DNA from: Flavobacteriales bacterium
Lineage (GTDB): Bacteria; Bacteroidota; Bacteroidia; Flavobacteriales_F; PHOS-HE28
Assembly (NCBI GenBank): GCA_020635715.1
Contig: JACJZG010000011.1
Coordinates: 81,770-145,769 of the forward strand
Direction: 5' to 3'
DNA length: 64,000 nucleotides
This document shows, in pieces, positions 16,438-30,251 of the stretch (position 1 is its first letter; the number at the start of each line of letters is the position of its first letter). The translations under genes and the position numbers were made by a program. Under the pieces are notes generated by a model. The model was not told where the DNA came from, ran no database searches, and worked only from the letters and a program-made list of their open reading frames with translations.

Positions 16438-19400
16438 TCAGTCGTTCACCTCTTCGGAAGACACACTCTCCGCTTGGAGGCGTGCGTACTCCTCCTTGTT
16501 GGCCACGATGGAATTCTGGTAGGCGCGTGCACCGGTACCGGCAGGGATCAGGTGACCCACGATCACGTTCTCCTTCAGGCCCAGCAGGTGGTCCTCCTTC
16601 GCGCTCACGGCCGCCTCGTTCAACACCTTGGTGGTCTCCTGGAAGGAAGCCGCCGAGATGAAGCTGTCGGTCTGCAGCGAAGCGCGTGTGATCCCCTGGA
16701 GCATGATGCGCGCCGTGGCGGGTTTGGCCGGGCGGGCCTCCACCAGGGCGGCATCCTTGCGCTTCAGGGCGCTGTTCTCGTCACGCAGCTTGCGCATGGT
16801 TACGATCTGCCCCTCCTTCATGGTGGCGCTGTCGCCCGCGCTCTCCACGACCATCTTGTCGTAGACCGCGTCGTTCTCCTCCATGAACTCGGTCTTGTTC
16901 ACGCTCTGCTTCTCCAGGAAGCGGGTATCCCCCGGATCCTCGATCTCCACCTTGCGCATCATCTGGCGCACGATCACCTCGAAGTGCTTGTCGTTGATCT
17001 TCACACCCTGCATGCGGTAAACCTCCTGCACCTCGTCCACGAGGTACTCCTGCACGCGAGTCGGACCCTGGATGTCCAGGATATCGCCCGGGCTGATGGA
17101 CCCATCGCTGAGCGGCGCACCTGCCTTCACGAAGTCGTTCTCCTGCACAAGGATGTGCTTGCTCAACGGCACGAGGTAGAACTTCTTCTCGCCGGTGCGG
17201 CTCTCCACGATGATCTCGCGGTTGCCCCGCTTGATCTTGCCGTAGGAGATGATGCCGTCGATCTCGCTCACCACGGCCGGATTGCTCGGGTTACGTGCCT
17301 CGAACAGTTCCGTTACGCGGGGCAGACCACCGGTGATGTCACCACCCTTGCCGGAGCTGCGGGGGATCTTCACCAGCACATCGCCGGCCTCGATCTTCTT
17401 GCCATCCTCCACGATGATGTGGGCACCCACCGGCAGGCTGTAGCTCTTCAGCTCCTCCTTGCCTTTGGGGTCCATGATCTTGATGGTCGGGTTCTTCCGC
17501 TTGTCGCGGCTCTCCACGATCACCTTCTCGGCGAAGCCGGTCTGTTCGTCGATCTCCTCGCGGTAGGTCGCGTTCTCCTCGATGCTCTCGAACTCCACCT
17601 TACCGGCGAGTTCGGAGATGATCACCGCGTTGTACGGGTCCCAGGTGCAGATGAGGTCGTTCTTCTTGATCGCCTTGCCGCCCTTGTTGTAGATCATGGC
17701 GCCGTACGGGATGTTGCTCGTGGTGAGCACGATGCCCGTGTTCGCGTCGATGATCCGCATCTCGGTGCTGCGGCTGATGACCACCTCGGCGTTCTCGCCC
17801 TTGCGGTCCTTCTTCGCCACGGTGCGGAGCTCGTCGATCTCCAGGATACCGTCGTACTTCGCGCGGATCTCGCTCTCCTCGGTGATCTTGCCGGCCACAC
17901 CACCCACGTGGAAGGTCCGGAGGGTCAGCTGTGTTCCAGGTTCACCGATGGATTGTGCGGCGATCACACCCACGGCCTCGCCACGCTGCACCATGCGGCC
18001 GGTGGCCAGGTTGCGGCCGTAGCACTTGGCGCACACGCCCTGCTTCTGTTCGCAGGTGAGCACGCTGCGGATCTCCACCTCCTCGATCGGGCTGTCCGCG
18101 ATCGCCTTGGCGATGTCCTCCGTGATCTGCTCGCCGCTCTGCACGAGCAGTTCGCCCGTCTGCGGATGGTACACATCATGTACCGCACTACGACCCAGCA
18201 CGCGGTCGTAAAGGCTCTCCACGATCTCCTCGTTCTTCTTCAGTGCGGTGGCCACCAGACCGCGGAGCGTTCCGCAGTCCTCGTTGGTGATCACCACGTC
18301 CTGAGCCACGTCCACGAGACGACGTGTGAGGTAACCGGCGTCAGCGGTCTTGAGGGCCGTATCCGCCAGACCCTTACGGGCACCGTGGGTGGAGATGAAG
18401 TACTCCAGGATGGACAGGCCCTCCTTGAAGTTCGAGAGGATGGGGTTCTCGATGATGTCCTGTCCGCCGCCACCGCCGCTCTTCTGGGGCTTGGCCATCA
18501 GGCCCCGCATGCCGCTGAGCTGACGGATCTGCTCCTTGGAACCCCGGGCGCCGCTGTCCATCATCATGTAGATGGAGTTGAAGCCCTGGCGGTCGTTCTT
18601 GATGCGCTCCATCAGGGTGAAGGTCACCTTGCTGTTGGTGTGCGTCCAGATGTCGATCGTCTGGTTGTACCGTTCGTTATTGGTGATCAGACCCATGTTG
18701 TAGTTGCCTGTCACCTCGTCCACCTCGGTCTGGGCGGCCTTCACCAGCTTGTCCTTCTCGGCGGGGATCACCACGTCGTCCAGGTTGAAGCTGAGACCAC
18801 CGCGGAAGGCGCTCATGAAACCGAGTTCCTTGATGTCATCCAGGAACTGCGCCGCACGGGCCGTCCCGGTCACCTTGGTCACCAGGCCGATGATGTCGCG
18901 CAACGCCTTCTTGGTGAGCACCTCGTTGATGAAGCCCACTTCGTTCGGCACCACCTCGTTGAAGAGGGTGCGACCGCAGGTGGTCTCGATCATGTGGGTC
19001 TTGCCCTCGGCGTCGGTCCAACGCAGTTTGATCCACGTGTGCAGATCGAGCTGGTTCTCGTTGTAGGCGATGATGACCTCCTCGGGGCTGTAGAAGGTGC
19101 GGCCTTCGCCCTTCATGGTGCGCTCCTTGTCGGTCTTGCGGCCCTTGGTGATGTAGTAAAGGCCCAACACCATGTCCTGGCTCGGTACCGCGATGGGAGC
19201 ACCGTTGGCCGGGTTCAGGATGTTGTGGCTGGCCAGCATGAGCAGCTGCGCCTCCAGGATGGCGGCGTTGCCCAACGGCACGTGCACGGCCATCTGGTCA
19301 CCGTCGAAGTCAGCGTTGAACGCCGTACAGACGAGCGGGTGCAGCTGGATGGCCTTGCCCTCGATCAGTTTCGGCTGGAACGCCTGGATGCCGAGGCGGT

Positions 19401-20733
19401 GCAGGGTCGGAGCACGGTTGAGGAGCACGGGGTGGCCCTTCAGCACGTTCTCCAGGATGTCCCACACCACGGGCTCCTTCTTGTCCACGATCTTCTTCGC
19501 GCTCTTCACCGTCTTCACGATCCCCCGCTCGATGAGCTTGCGGATGATGAAGGGCTTGAAGAGCTCGGCCGCCATGTCCTTCGGTAGGCCGCACTCGTGC
19601 AGCTTCAGCTCGGGACCAACGACGATCACCGAACGTGCGCTGTAGTCCACGCGCTTACCGAGGAGGTTCTGGCGGAAGCGGCCCTGCTTACCCTTGAGCG
19701 AATCGCTCAGGGACTTCAGCGGGCGGTTGCTCTCGCTCTTCACGGCGCTGCTCTTGCGGCTGTTGTCGAAGAGGCTGTCCACGGCCTCCTGCAGCATGCG
19801 CTTCTCGTTCCGCAGGATCACCTCCGGCGCCTTGATCTCCATCAGGCGCTTGAGGCGGTTGTTACGGATGATCACGCGGCGGTACAGGTCGTTCAGATCG
19901 CTCGTGGCGAAACGGCCACCATCCAGGGGCACCAGCGGGCGCAGTTCGGGCGGGATCACCGGCACCACCTTCACGATCATCCACTCCGGGTTGTTGGAGC
20001 GGCGGCTGATCGCATCGCGGAAGGCCTCCACGACGTTCAGTCGCTTCAGGGCCTCGTTCTTCCGCTGCTGGCTGGTCTCGGTGTTCGCCTTGTGGCGCAG
20101 GTCGTAGCTCAGGCTGTCCAGGTCCAGACGCTTCAACAGGTCGTGCAGGGCATCGGCGCCCATCTTGGCCACGAACTTGTTGGGGTCCGCATCATCGAGG
20201 TACTGGTTGTCCTTGCCCAGCGTCTCCAGGATGTCGAGGTACTCCTCTTCGGTGAGGAAGTCCAGGTATTGGACCGCATTCCCCTCCTTGTTCATCGCCG
20301 TGCCGGGCTGGATCACCACATAACGCTCGTAGTAGATGATCTGGTCGAGCTTCTTGGTGGGCAGGCCCAGCAGGTAGCCGATCTTGTTCGGCAGGCTGCG
20401 GAAGTACCAGATGTGCGCCACGGGCACCACCAGCTGGATGTGGCCCATGCGCTCACGACGCACCTTCTTCTCGGTGACTTCCACCCCGCAGCGGTCGCAC
20501 ACGATCCCCTTGTAGCGGATGCGCTTGTACTTGCCGCAGTGGCATTCGAAGTCCTTCACCGGACCGAAGATCCGCTCGCAGAAGAGGCCATCACGCTCCG
20601 GCTTGTAGGTCCGGTAGTTGATCGTCTCCGGCTTGATCACCTCACCGTGGCTGCGCTCGAGGATCTGCTCGGGGCTGGCCAGGCTGATGACGATCTTGTT
20701 GAAGTTGCTGTTCAGCTTCACTTCCTTCTTCAT
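16438..20733 (-). CDS. rpoC: DNA-directed RNA polymerase subunit beta'
   Basis: 1,431 residues, full length for Bacteroidota. This is the catalytic subunit that carries the active-site magnesium in NADFDGDQMAVHVPL (around residue 475). The N-terminal zinc site CHCGKYKRIRYKGIVCDRCG is around residue 63, and the second cysteine cluster (LTCEQKQGVCAKCYGRNL) is in the C-terminal half. Rudder and clamp sequences such as NRAPTLHRLGIQAFQPKLIE are intact. It lies 50 bp downstream of rpoB and is the last of the polymerase genes in the operon. Its end is marked by a strong hairpin. A very long open frame on the opposite strand is only a codon-bias shadow. Confidence 0.99.
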   Translation of the reverse strand: MKKEVKLNSNFNKIVISLASPEQILERSHGEVIKPETINYRTYKPERDGLFCERIFGPVKDFECHCGKYKRIRYKGIVCDRCGVEVTEKKVRRERMGHIQLVVPVAHIWYFRSLPNKIGYLLGLPTKKLDQIIYYERYVVIQPGTAMNKEGNAVQYLDFLTEEEYLDILETLGKDNQYLDDADPNKFVAKMGADALHDLLKRLDLDSLSYDLRHKANTETSQQRKNEALKRLNVVEAFRDAISRRSNNPEWMIVKVVPVIPPELRPLVPLDGGRFATSDLNDLYRRVIIRNNRLKRLMEIKAPEVILRNEKRMLQEAVDSLFDNSRKSSAVKSESNRPLKSLSDSLKGKQGRFRQNLLGKRVDYSARSVIVVGPELKLHECGLPKDMAAELFKPFIIRKLIERGIVKTVKSAKKIVDKKEPVVWDILENVLKGHPVLLNRAPTLHRLGIQAFQPKLIEGKAIQLHPLVCTAFNADFDGDQMAVHVPLGNAAILEAQLLMLASHNILNPANGAPIAVPSQDMVLGLYYITKGRKTDKERTMKGEGRTFYSPEEVIIAYNENQLDLHTWIKLRWTDAEGKTHMIETTCGRTLFNEVVPNEVGFINEVLTKKALRDIIGLVTKVTGTARAAQFLDDIKELGFMSAFRGGLSFNLDDVVIPAEKDKLVKAAQTEVDEVTGNYNMGLITNNERYNQTIDIWTHTNSKVTFTLMERIKNDRQGFNSIYMMMDSGARGSKEQIRQLSGMRGLMAKPQKSGGGGGQDIIENPILSNFKEGLSILEYFISTHGARKGLADTALKTADAGYLTRRLVDVAQDVVITNEDCGTLRGLVATALKKNEEIVESLYDRVLGRSAVHDVYHPQTGELLVQSGEQITEDIAKAIADSPIEEVEIRSVLTCEQKQGVCAKCYGRNLATGRMVQRGEAVGVIAAQSIGEPGTQLTLRTFHVGGVAGKITEESEIRAKYDGILEIDELRTVAKKDRKGENAEVVISRSTEMRIIDANTGIVLTTSNIPYGAMIYNKGGKAIKKNDLICTWDPYNAVIISELAGKVEFESIEENATYREEIDEQTGFAEKVIVESRDKRKNPTIKIMDPKGKEELKSYSLPVGAHIIVEDGKKIEAGDVLVKIPRSSGKGGDITGGLPRVTELFEARNPSNPAVVSEIDGIISYGKIKRGNREIIVESRTGEKKFYLVPLSKHILVQENDFVKAGAPLSDGSISPGDILDIQGPTRVQEYLVDEVQEVYRMQGVKINDKHFEVIVRQMMRKVEIEDPGDTRFLEKQSVNKTEFMEENDAVYDKMVVESAGDSATMKEGQIVTMRKLRDENSALKRKDAALVEARPAKPATARIMLQGITRASLQTDSFISAASFQETTKVLNEAAVSAKEDHLLGLKENVIVGHLIPAGTGARAYQNSIVANKEEYARLQAESVSSEEVND

Positions 20734-20783
20734 GTTCTCGCGTTGCTTGCTAGCGTTCGACGTTCAGTTGCTCACCGGGTGGG

Positions 20784-24605
<3,822 letters not shown>

Positions 24606-24665
24606 GAGTGCGGGATAAGGAGAACGTGTACGACCGTTCGGGCTACGGATCCGCCTTCTTTCTGC

Positions 24666-24709
24666 CGGACACCCGGGCTGGATCAGCGCCCGGGCATGCG
24701 TGGTGTCCG
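24666..24709 (-). promoter_or_regulatory. Nested hairpin in the rplL-rpoB intergenic region
   Basis: An outer 7-bp stem (CGGACAC with GTGTCCG) encloses an inner GC-rich stem (CCGGGC with GCCCGG). It sits in the 193 bp between rplL and rpoB, the place where enterobacteria have a transcript-processing site and attenuator. A second, smaller hairpin (AGGCCC with GGGCCT) lies close to the rplL stop. Structure is seen; the regulatory role is inferred. Confidence 0.45.
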
Positions 24710-24798
24710 CCTGTAAGCGGACCGTCGATCACAGAACAGCCGGAAAGGCCCGCCGTGGGGCCTCTCCGTGCTGCTGTGACGCTAGCGCGTATGCGGTC

Positions 24799-25179
24799 TT
24801 ACTTGACCTCAACCTCAGCGCCGGCTTCCGTCAGTTGCTGCTTCAGGCTCTCAGCGTCTTCTTTCGAAACGCCTTCCTTCAGCGGCTTCGGTGCGCCGTC
24901 AACGAGGTCCTTTGCTTCTTTCAGTCCGAGACCGGTGAGTTCCTTCACCAGTTTCACGACGGCCAGCTTGTTGGCGCCGCCGGACTTCAGGATCACATCG
25001 AAGCTGGTCTTCGCAGCTGCGGCGTCACCGCCACCTGCTGCTGCACCACCTGCTGCCACTGCCACTGCAGCTGCTGCCGGTTCGATCTTGTACTCCTCTT
25101 TCAGGTATTGAGCGAGTTCGTTCACCTCTTTCACGGTGAGGCCCACGAGCTGGTCGCCCAAGGATTTGATGTCTGCCAT
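24799..25179 (-). CDS. rplL: 50S ribosomal protein L7/L12
   Basis: 126 residues. The N-terminal dimerisation helices (LVGLTVKEVNELAQYLKEEY) are followed by an Ala/Gly-rich hinge (about residues 34-58) and the globular C-terminal domain that binds translation factors (TSFDVILKSGGANKLAVVKL, VKELTGLGLKEAKDLVDGAP). It forms the flexible stalk of the large subunit on L10. It lies 94 bp downstream of rplJ in the polymerase operon. Confidence 0.98.
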   Translation of the reverse strand: MADIKSLGDQLVGLTVKEVNELAQYLKEEYKIEPAAAAVAVAAGGAAAGGGDAAAAKTSFDVILKSGGANKLAVVKLVKELTGLGLKEAKDLVDGAPKPLKEGVSKEDAESLKQQLTEAGAEVEVK

Positions 25180-25273
25180 TTTTCGGGTTTGTTACTTGTG
25201 TTCGGGGAAGCGGACTGTGCGTAACGCGTTTGGTCTTTTGTTGGGGCGATGCACGCATCGCCCTGGCCATCTC

Positions 25274-25804
25274 TTAGGCTGCTCGTTCTTCGAGGGTCTT
25301 GAGCAGGCCGGCGATCTTCTGGCCACCGCTGCCCTGCAGGCCGCTGATGACGTTCTTGATCGGGCTTTGGAGCAGGCCGATGATCTCGCCGATGAGCTCC
25401 TCGCGACCCTTGAGGTTGCTGAGCATCACCAGTTGGTCATCACCCACGAAGACGGCCTCATCGATCCAGGCGCTCTTCAAGGCGGGCTTATCCGACTTCT
25501 TGCGGAATTCGCTGATCAGCTTGGCGGGAGCATTGCCCTTCTCGGACATCAGCAGGGAGGTCTGGCCTTTCAGCGTGGGGATCACGCCGGTGTAGTCCTT
25601 GCCTTCCACGCTCTCCATCGCCTTGCGCAGCAGGGTGTTCTTCACCACCTTCATGCGGATGCCGCTCTTGTGGCAGGCACGGCGCAGGTTGCTCGTCACC
25701 TCGGCGGTCATGCCGGAGGTGTCGGCGAGGTAGATCACGTTGGTGGACTTGATGTCCTCCACCAGCTCGGCGATCGCTTGGTCTTTTTCGGTACGGGTTG
25801 CCAT
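25274..25804 (-). CDS. rplJ: 50S ribosomal protein L10
   Basis: 176 residues. The rRNA-binding N-domain (LVEDIKSTNVIYLADTSGMT, RMKVVKNTLLRKAME) precedes a C-terminal helix that carries L7/L12 dimers. It is the base of the ribosomal stalk and, in other bacteria, an autoregulator of this operon. Only 20 bp separate it from rplA, so no long L10 leader of the E. coli kind is present. Start and length match the family. Confidence 0.98.
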   Translation of the reverse strand: MATRTEKDQAIAELVEDIKSTNVIYLADTSGMTAEVTSNLRRACHKSGIRMKVVKNTLLRKAMESVEGKDYTGVIPTLKGQTSLLMSEKGNAPAKLISEFRKKSDKPALKSAWIDEAVFVGDDQLVMLSNLKGREELIGEIIGLLQSPIKNVISGLQGSGGQKIAGLLKTLEERAA

Positions 25805-25824
25805 GGTGTTCGCTGGTTATGTGA

Positions 25825-26523
25825 TCAACCCACGGAAACGGTGCGGGTATCCACCTGCACGCCGGGGCTCATGGTGCTGCTGATGCTGATGCTCTTGATG
25901 TAGGCTCCCTTGGCGGTGCTGGGCTTCAGCTTCACCAGGGTCTGCAGGAGTTCGGTGGCGTTCTCGCTGAGCTTGTCCGCATCGAACGAAGCCTTGCCGA
26001 TCACCGCATGGATGATACCGGCCTTGTCCACCTTGAAGTCGATCTTACCGGCTTTCACCTCCTTGGTGGCCTTGGCCACATCCATGGTCACGGTACCGGT
26101 CTTCGGGTTCGGCATGAGGCCGCGGGGACCGAGCACGCGGCCCAGGGCGCCCACTTTCGCCATCACGGCCGGTGTGCAGATGATCACGTCCACGGACGTC
26201 CAACCGCCCTTGATCTTCTCGATGTAATCGTCCAGGCCGGCCATGTCGGCACCGGCTGCCAGGGCCTCCTCGCACTTGGCGGGATCGGCCAGCACCAGTA
26301 CGCTCACCGTACGGCCGGTGCCATGCGGCAGGCTCACGGTACCGCGCACCATCTCGGTGCTCTTCTTGGGGTCCACGCCCAGGCGCACGGCGATGTCCAC
26401 CGTGGCGTCGAACTTCGTGGTGCTCACCTGCTTCACGATCTGGGCCGCTTCCTGCAGGGTGTAGATCTTGGTCGTGTCGAACTTCGACAACGCGGCTTTA
26501 CGCTTCTTGGTCACAGTTGCCAT
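25825..26523 (-). CDS. rplA: 50S ribosomal protein L1
   Basis: 232 residues, the normal length. It is the large-subunit protein at the E-site side that helps release deacylated tRNA. Signatures are FDATVDIAVRLGVDPKKSTE, VRGTVSLPHGTGRTVSVLVL, RVLGPRGLMPNPKTGTVT and IGKASFDADKLSENATELL. It lies 11 bp downstream of rplK. In E. coli, L1 autoregulates the rplK-rplA pair; I cannot show that here. Confidence 0.98.
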   Translation of the reverse strand: MATVTKKRKAALSKFDTTKIYTLQEAAQIVKQVSTTKFDATVDIAVRLGVDPKKSTEMVRGTVSLPHGTGRTVSVLVLADPAKCEEALAAGADMAGLDDYIEKIKGGWTSVDVIICTPAVMAKVGALGRVLGPRGLMPNPKTGTVTMDVAKATKEVKAGKIDFKVDKAGIIHAVIGKASFDADKLSENATELLQTLVKLKPSTAKGAYIKSISISSTMSPGVQVDTRTVSVG

Positions 26524-26534
26524 GGTCGTCGGGT

Positions 26535-26972
26535 TCAGAAGGGTTTGTCACCGGTCACGGTCACGCCCATGCTGCGGGCCGTACCCGCCACCATGCTCAT
26601 GGCGCTCTCGATGGTGAAACAGTTCAGGTCAGGCATCTTGTCCTCGGCGATCGCCTTGATCTGCGCCCAGGAGATGCTGCCCACCTTGTTGCTGTGCGGA
26701 ACGCCGCTACCCCCCTTGATCTTGGCGGCATCCATGATCTGGACGGCCGCCGGCGGGGTCTTGATGATGAAGTCGAACGACTTGTCGCTGTAAACGGTGA
26801 TCACCACGGGCAGCACCTTGCCTGCCTTGTCCTGCGTGCGCGCATTGAACTGCTTGCAGAACTCCATGATGTTCACGCCCTTGGCACCCAGTGCGGGGCC
26901 GATGGGCGGCGAGGGGTTGGCGGCGCCACCCTTCACCTGTAGTTTCACGAGACCTGAGATCTCCTTGGCCAT
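26535..26972 (-). CDS. rplK: 50S ribosomal protein L11
   Basis: 145 residues. The N-domain contains the proline-rich PSPPIGPALGAKGVNIMEFC motif of the GTPase-associated centre, and the C-domain binds 23S rRNA (GSISWAQIKAIAEDKMPDLN, ARSMGVTV). Start and end match the family. It follows nusG with an 87-bp gap in the same operon. Confidence 0.98.
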   Translation of the reverse strand: MAKEISGLVKLQVKGGAANPSPPIGPALGAKGVNIMEFCKQFNARTQDKAGKVLPVVITVYSDKSFDFIIKTPPAAVQIMDAAKIKGGSGVPHSNKVGSISWAQIKAIAEDKMPDLNCFTIESAMSMVAGTARSMGVTVTGDKPF

Positions 26973-27059
26973 GGTTCTTGGTTTGTGTCCTTGTTAGCGC
27001 CTTCCTCTCGGTCAGCTCGGACGGGTTTGCATTTCGTTGGGACGGATCATGATCCGTCG

Positions 27060-27614
27060 TTACACTTCTTTCTCCACTTGCATGAAACTCAGTTCCAGCG
27101 GGGTCTTCCTGCCGAAGATCTTCACCATCACTTTCAGCTTCTTCTTCTCCTCGTTGATCTCCTCGATCACACCGTTGAAGCCATTGAAGGGACCATCGAT
27201 CACCTTCACGCCTTCACCGACGTGGTACGGATTGAAGTTCGTCTCGACGTTCTCGGCCAGTTCATCCACGGTGCCGAGGATGCGGTTGACCTCGCTCTGG
27301 CGCAAGGGAACGGGATCACCACCCTTCTCAGCACCGAGGAAGCCGATCACGTTCGGCAGGTTCTTGATGCTGTGCGCGATCTCACCGGTGAGGTCGGCCT
27401 CCATCAGCACATAGCCCGGGAAGAAGTTGCGCTCCTTGCTCACCTTCTTGCCGTCGCGGATCTGGTAGAACTTCTCCGTGGGGATCAGCACCTGCGCGAT
27501 GTAGCTGCCCATCGATTTGGAGCGGGAAACCTCCAGTTCGATGGTCTCCTTCACCTTCTTCTCCTTGCCGGAGATGGCGCGGACCACATACCACTTCTTG
27601 CCGGTCTCTGCCAT
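27060..27614 (-). CDS. nusG: Transcription termination/antitermination protein NusG
   Basis: 184 residues. The NGN domain (KKWYVVRAISGKEKKVKETI) has the typical FPGYVLMEADL strand, and the C-terminal KOW domain has GEGVKVIDGPFNGFNGVIEE. It binds RNA polymerase through the NGN domain, and Rho or ribosomal protein S10 through KOW, linking transcription to translation. It starts 5 bp after the secE stop, so the two are coupled. Confidence 0.98.
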   Translation of the reverse strand: MAETGKKWYVVRAISGKEKKVKETIELEVSRSKSMGSYIAQVLIPTEKFYQIRDGKKVSKERNFFPGYVLMEADLTGEIAHSIKNLPNVIGFLGAEKGGDPVPLRQSEVNRILGTVDELAENVETNFNPYHVGEGVKVIDGPFNGFNGVIEEINEEKKKLKVMVKIFGRKTPLELSFMQVEKEV

Positions 27615-27619
27615 GGTCG

Positions 27620-27850
27620 TTACGCGCCGATGAGTTTGTAGATGAAGCCGAGCATACCCTTCCAGAAGCTGGTCTCGTTCATGTTCTGCACCCCGAAGAT
27701 GAAGTCCATGAGGAAGACGATGAGCGACAGGATCAGGGCCGAGACCAGCACGATGATGGCACTGCTCTGCAGCTCCTTCCAGGTGGGCCAGCTCACCTTG
27801 TTCACGAGCTCGTTGTAGCTCTCGCTCAGGTATGTCTTGAAGCTTGCCAT
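27620..27850 (-). CDS. secE: Preprotein translocase subunit SecE
   Basis: 76 residues. A short amphipathic helix with the conserved motif YNELVNKVSWPTWKELQSS is followed by one transmembrane helix (AIIVLVSALILSLIVFLMDF). It clamps SecY in the inner-membrane channel. It sits between tRNA-Trp and nusG, the order seen in many bacteria. It is slightly longer than the roughly 63-residue norm because of a C-terminal extension. Confidence 0.95.
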   Translation of the reverse strand: MASFKTYLSESYNELVNKVSWPTWKELQSSAIIVLVSALILSLIVFLMDFIFGVQNMNETSFWKGMLGFIYKLIGA

Positions 27851-27879
27851 CGTTCGTCTTTCGTTCGGGTCGCTGTTGG

Positions 27880-27952
27880 CACGGGTGGCAGGAATCGAAC
27901 CCGCAGCCTAAGGTTTTGGAGACCTTCGCTCTACCAATTGAGCTACACCCGT
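27880..27952 (-). tRNA. tRNA-Trp (anticodon CCA)
   Basis: A 73-nt cloverleaf with acceptor stem ACGGGTG/CACCCGT, anticodon loop CTCCAAA and a standard T-loop (GGTTCGATTC on the minus strand). CCA is not encoded. It sits between tuf and secE. Confidence 0.95.
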
Positions 27953-28035
27953 AGAGTTCCTTGTCCTTGGTCCTTTTCGGCGGCGAAGGCCGTCCGCCAA
28001 ATGGCGGACGGCCCAGCCTCCGTTGGTCGTTGTTC

Positions 28036-29223
<1,188 letters not shown>

Positions 29224-29330
29224 GGTCGGTCGTTGTGTTGTTTCTGAGGTTCGTTTTCGTTCTGTTCCGATCCTTCTATGCTGTACGGGCCCGACCACAT
29301 CGCTGCGGTCTGTAACATCGGCGGCTTCGC

Positions 29331-29405
<75 letters not shown>

Positions 29406-29423
29406 CTGTGACTTCTTTGATGG

Positions 29424-29499
29424 TGGAGCGGGAGACGAGACTCGAACCCGCGACATTCAGCTTGGAAGGCTGATGCTCTACCAACTGAGCTACTCCCGC
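29424..29499 (-). tRNA. tRNA-Gly (anticodon TCC)
   Basis: Acceptor stem GCGGGAG/CTCCCGC, anticodon loop CTTCCAA, encoded CCA at 29424-29426. Confidence 0.95.
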
Positions 29500-29567
29500 A
29501 TGTCGATCGTGGGCCCATTCCTTGCCACACCCCGAGGGATGTTGGCGATCGGCTCCGTGAAGAGTGA

Positions 29568-29653
29568 TGGTGGGGAGAGCAGGATTCGAACCTACGAAGC
29601 TGTGAAGCAGCAGATTTACAGTCTGCCCCCGTTGGCCACTTGGGTATCTCCCC
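29568..29653 (-). tRNA. tRNA-Tyr (anticodon GTA)
   Basis: A class II tRNA with a long variable arm. Acceptor stem GGGGAGA/TCTCCCC, anticodon GTA in CTGTAAA, encoded CCA at 29568-29570. Confidence 0.95.
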
Positions 29654-29668
29654 TCTTCCGATTCACGG

Positions 29669-29741
29669 AGCCAATGGACGGATTCGAACCCCCGACCTGC
29701 TGATTACAAATCAGCTGCTCTACCAGCTGAGCTACATTGGC
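29669..29741 (-). tRNA. tRNA-Thr (anticodon TGT)
   Basis: Acceptor stem GCCAATG/CATTGGC, anticodon loop TTTGTAA. The template reads CCG after the discriminator, so CCA is not encoded, unlike the next three tRNAs. It is the first gene of the transcription unit. Confidence 0.95.
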
Positions 29742-29804
29742 CTGTACAACAGAAAAAGAACGTTTTCCACCCGCTCCGGAGCACAAGGTCCCGAATTGGG
29801 CCTG

Positions 29805-29835
29805 CAAATGTAGTAAGAATACGCACTGCTCCAAA
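29805..29835 (-). promoter_or_regulatory. Bacteroidota-type promoter for the tRNA-tuf-secE-nusG-ribosomal-rpoBC unit
   Basis: On the minus strand a TTTG box (29832-29835) is followed after 19 bp by TACATTTG (29805-29812), a perfect fit to the Bacteroidota housekeeping consensus TTTG/N17-23/TAnnTTTG. Transcription would start about 60 bp before the first tRNA. The -33 box directly follows the hpf terminator. Confidence 0.7.
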
Positions 29836-29839
29836 CGAA

Positions 29840-29865
29840 AAGGCCACGACTTTCATCGTGGCCTT
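29840..29865 (-). terminator. Rho-independent terminator of the xerC-hpf unit
   Basis: A 10-bp stem (AAGGCCACGA with TCGTGGCCTT, loop CTTTCA), followed on the minus strand by TTTCGTTTGG. It lies 46 bp after the hpf stop. Confidence 0.75.
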
Positions 29866-29911
29866 CCCGGCGGATGTCCCCTTGGAGACAACCGTTACGT
29901 TCGCTACTGAT

Positions 29912-30217
29912 TCACAGTGCCTTACGGGGGCTTTCCTTGGCGCGGGTCACTTGGTTGCGCAAGGCCTCGACCGTGGTAATGGCGGCCTCCTCGAAGCTCT
30001 TGCCCTGCCGTTTGGCGAAAAGGTCGTTCCCAGGGACCGCCAGGCGGATCTCCACCACCTTGTTCTCCCGGTTCTCCCCATCGTGCTCCAGGCGCAGGAA
30101 CACCTCGCCCGATAGGATGCTGTCATGGAACTGGTTCAGCTTGGCCAGCTTCTCCTTGATGAAGCCGACCAGTTTGACATCAGCGTCGAAATGGATGGAA
30201 TGCACGTTCACGTTCAT
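29912..30217 (-). CDS. hpf: Ribosome hibernation-promoting factor (short HPF/RaiA family)
   Basis: 101 residues, a short-form HPF/YfiA beta-alpha-beta-beta-beta-alpha fold. It starts MNVNVHSIHFDADVKLVGF, with basic residues in the second helix (NQVTRAKESPRKAL). It binds the 30S decoding region and silences ribosomes in stationary phase. The gene lies 34 bp after xerC and is followed by a terminator. The order rpsU-xerC-hpf-tRNAs-tuf is common in Bacteroidota. Confidence 0.9.
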   Translation of the reverse strand: MNVNVHSIHFDADVKLVGFIKEKLAKLNQFHDSILSGEVFLRLEHDGENRENKVVEIRLAVPGNDLFAKRQGKSFEEAAITTVEALRNQVTRAKESPRKAL

Positions 30218-30251
30218 AGGACAGGTTCCGTTGGTTGTTGATGTGATGCCC

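Noticed and set aside
16408..19587. A 1,059-codon open frame on the plus strand opposite rpoC
   Set aside because: It is rich in His, Val, Leu and Asp in a pattern that mirrors GC-rich codons of the antisense gene, has no domain or signal features, and lies wholly inside the certain rpoC gene. Similar long antisense frames opposite rpoB, the patatin gene and secDF were dropped for the same reason.
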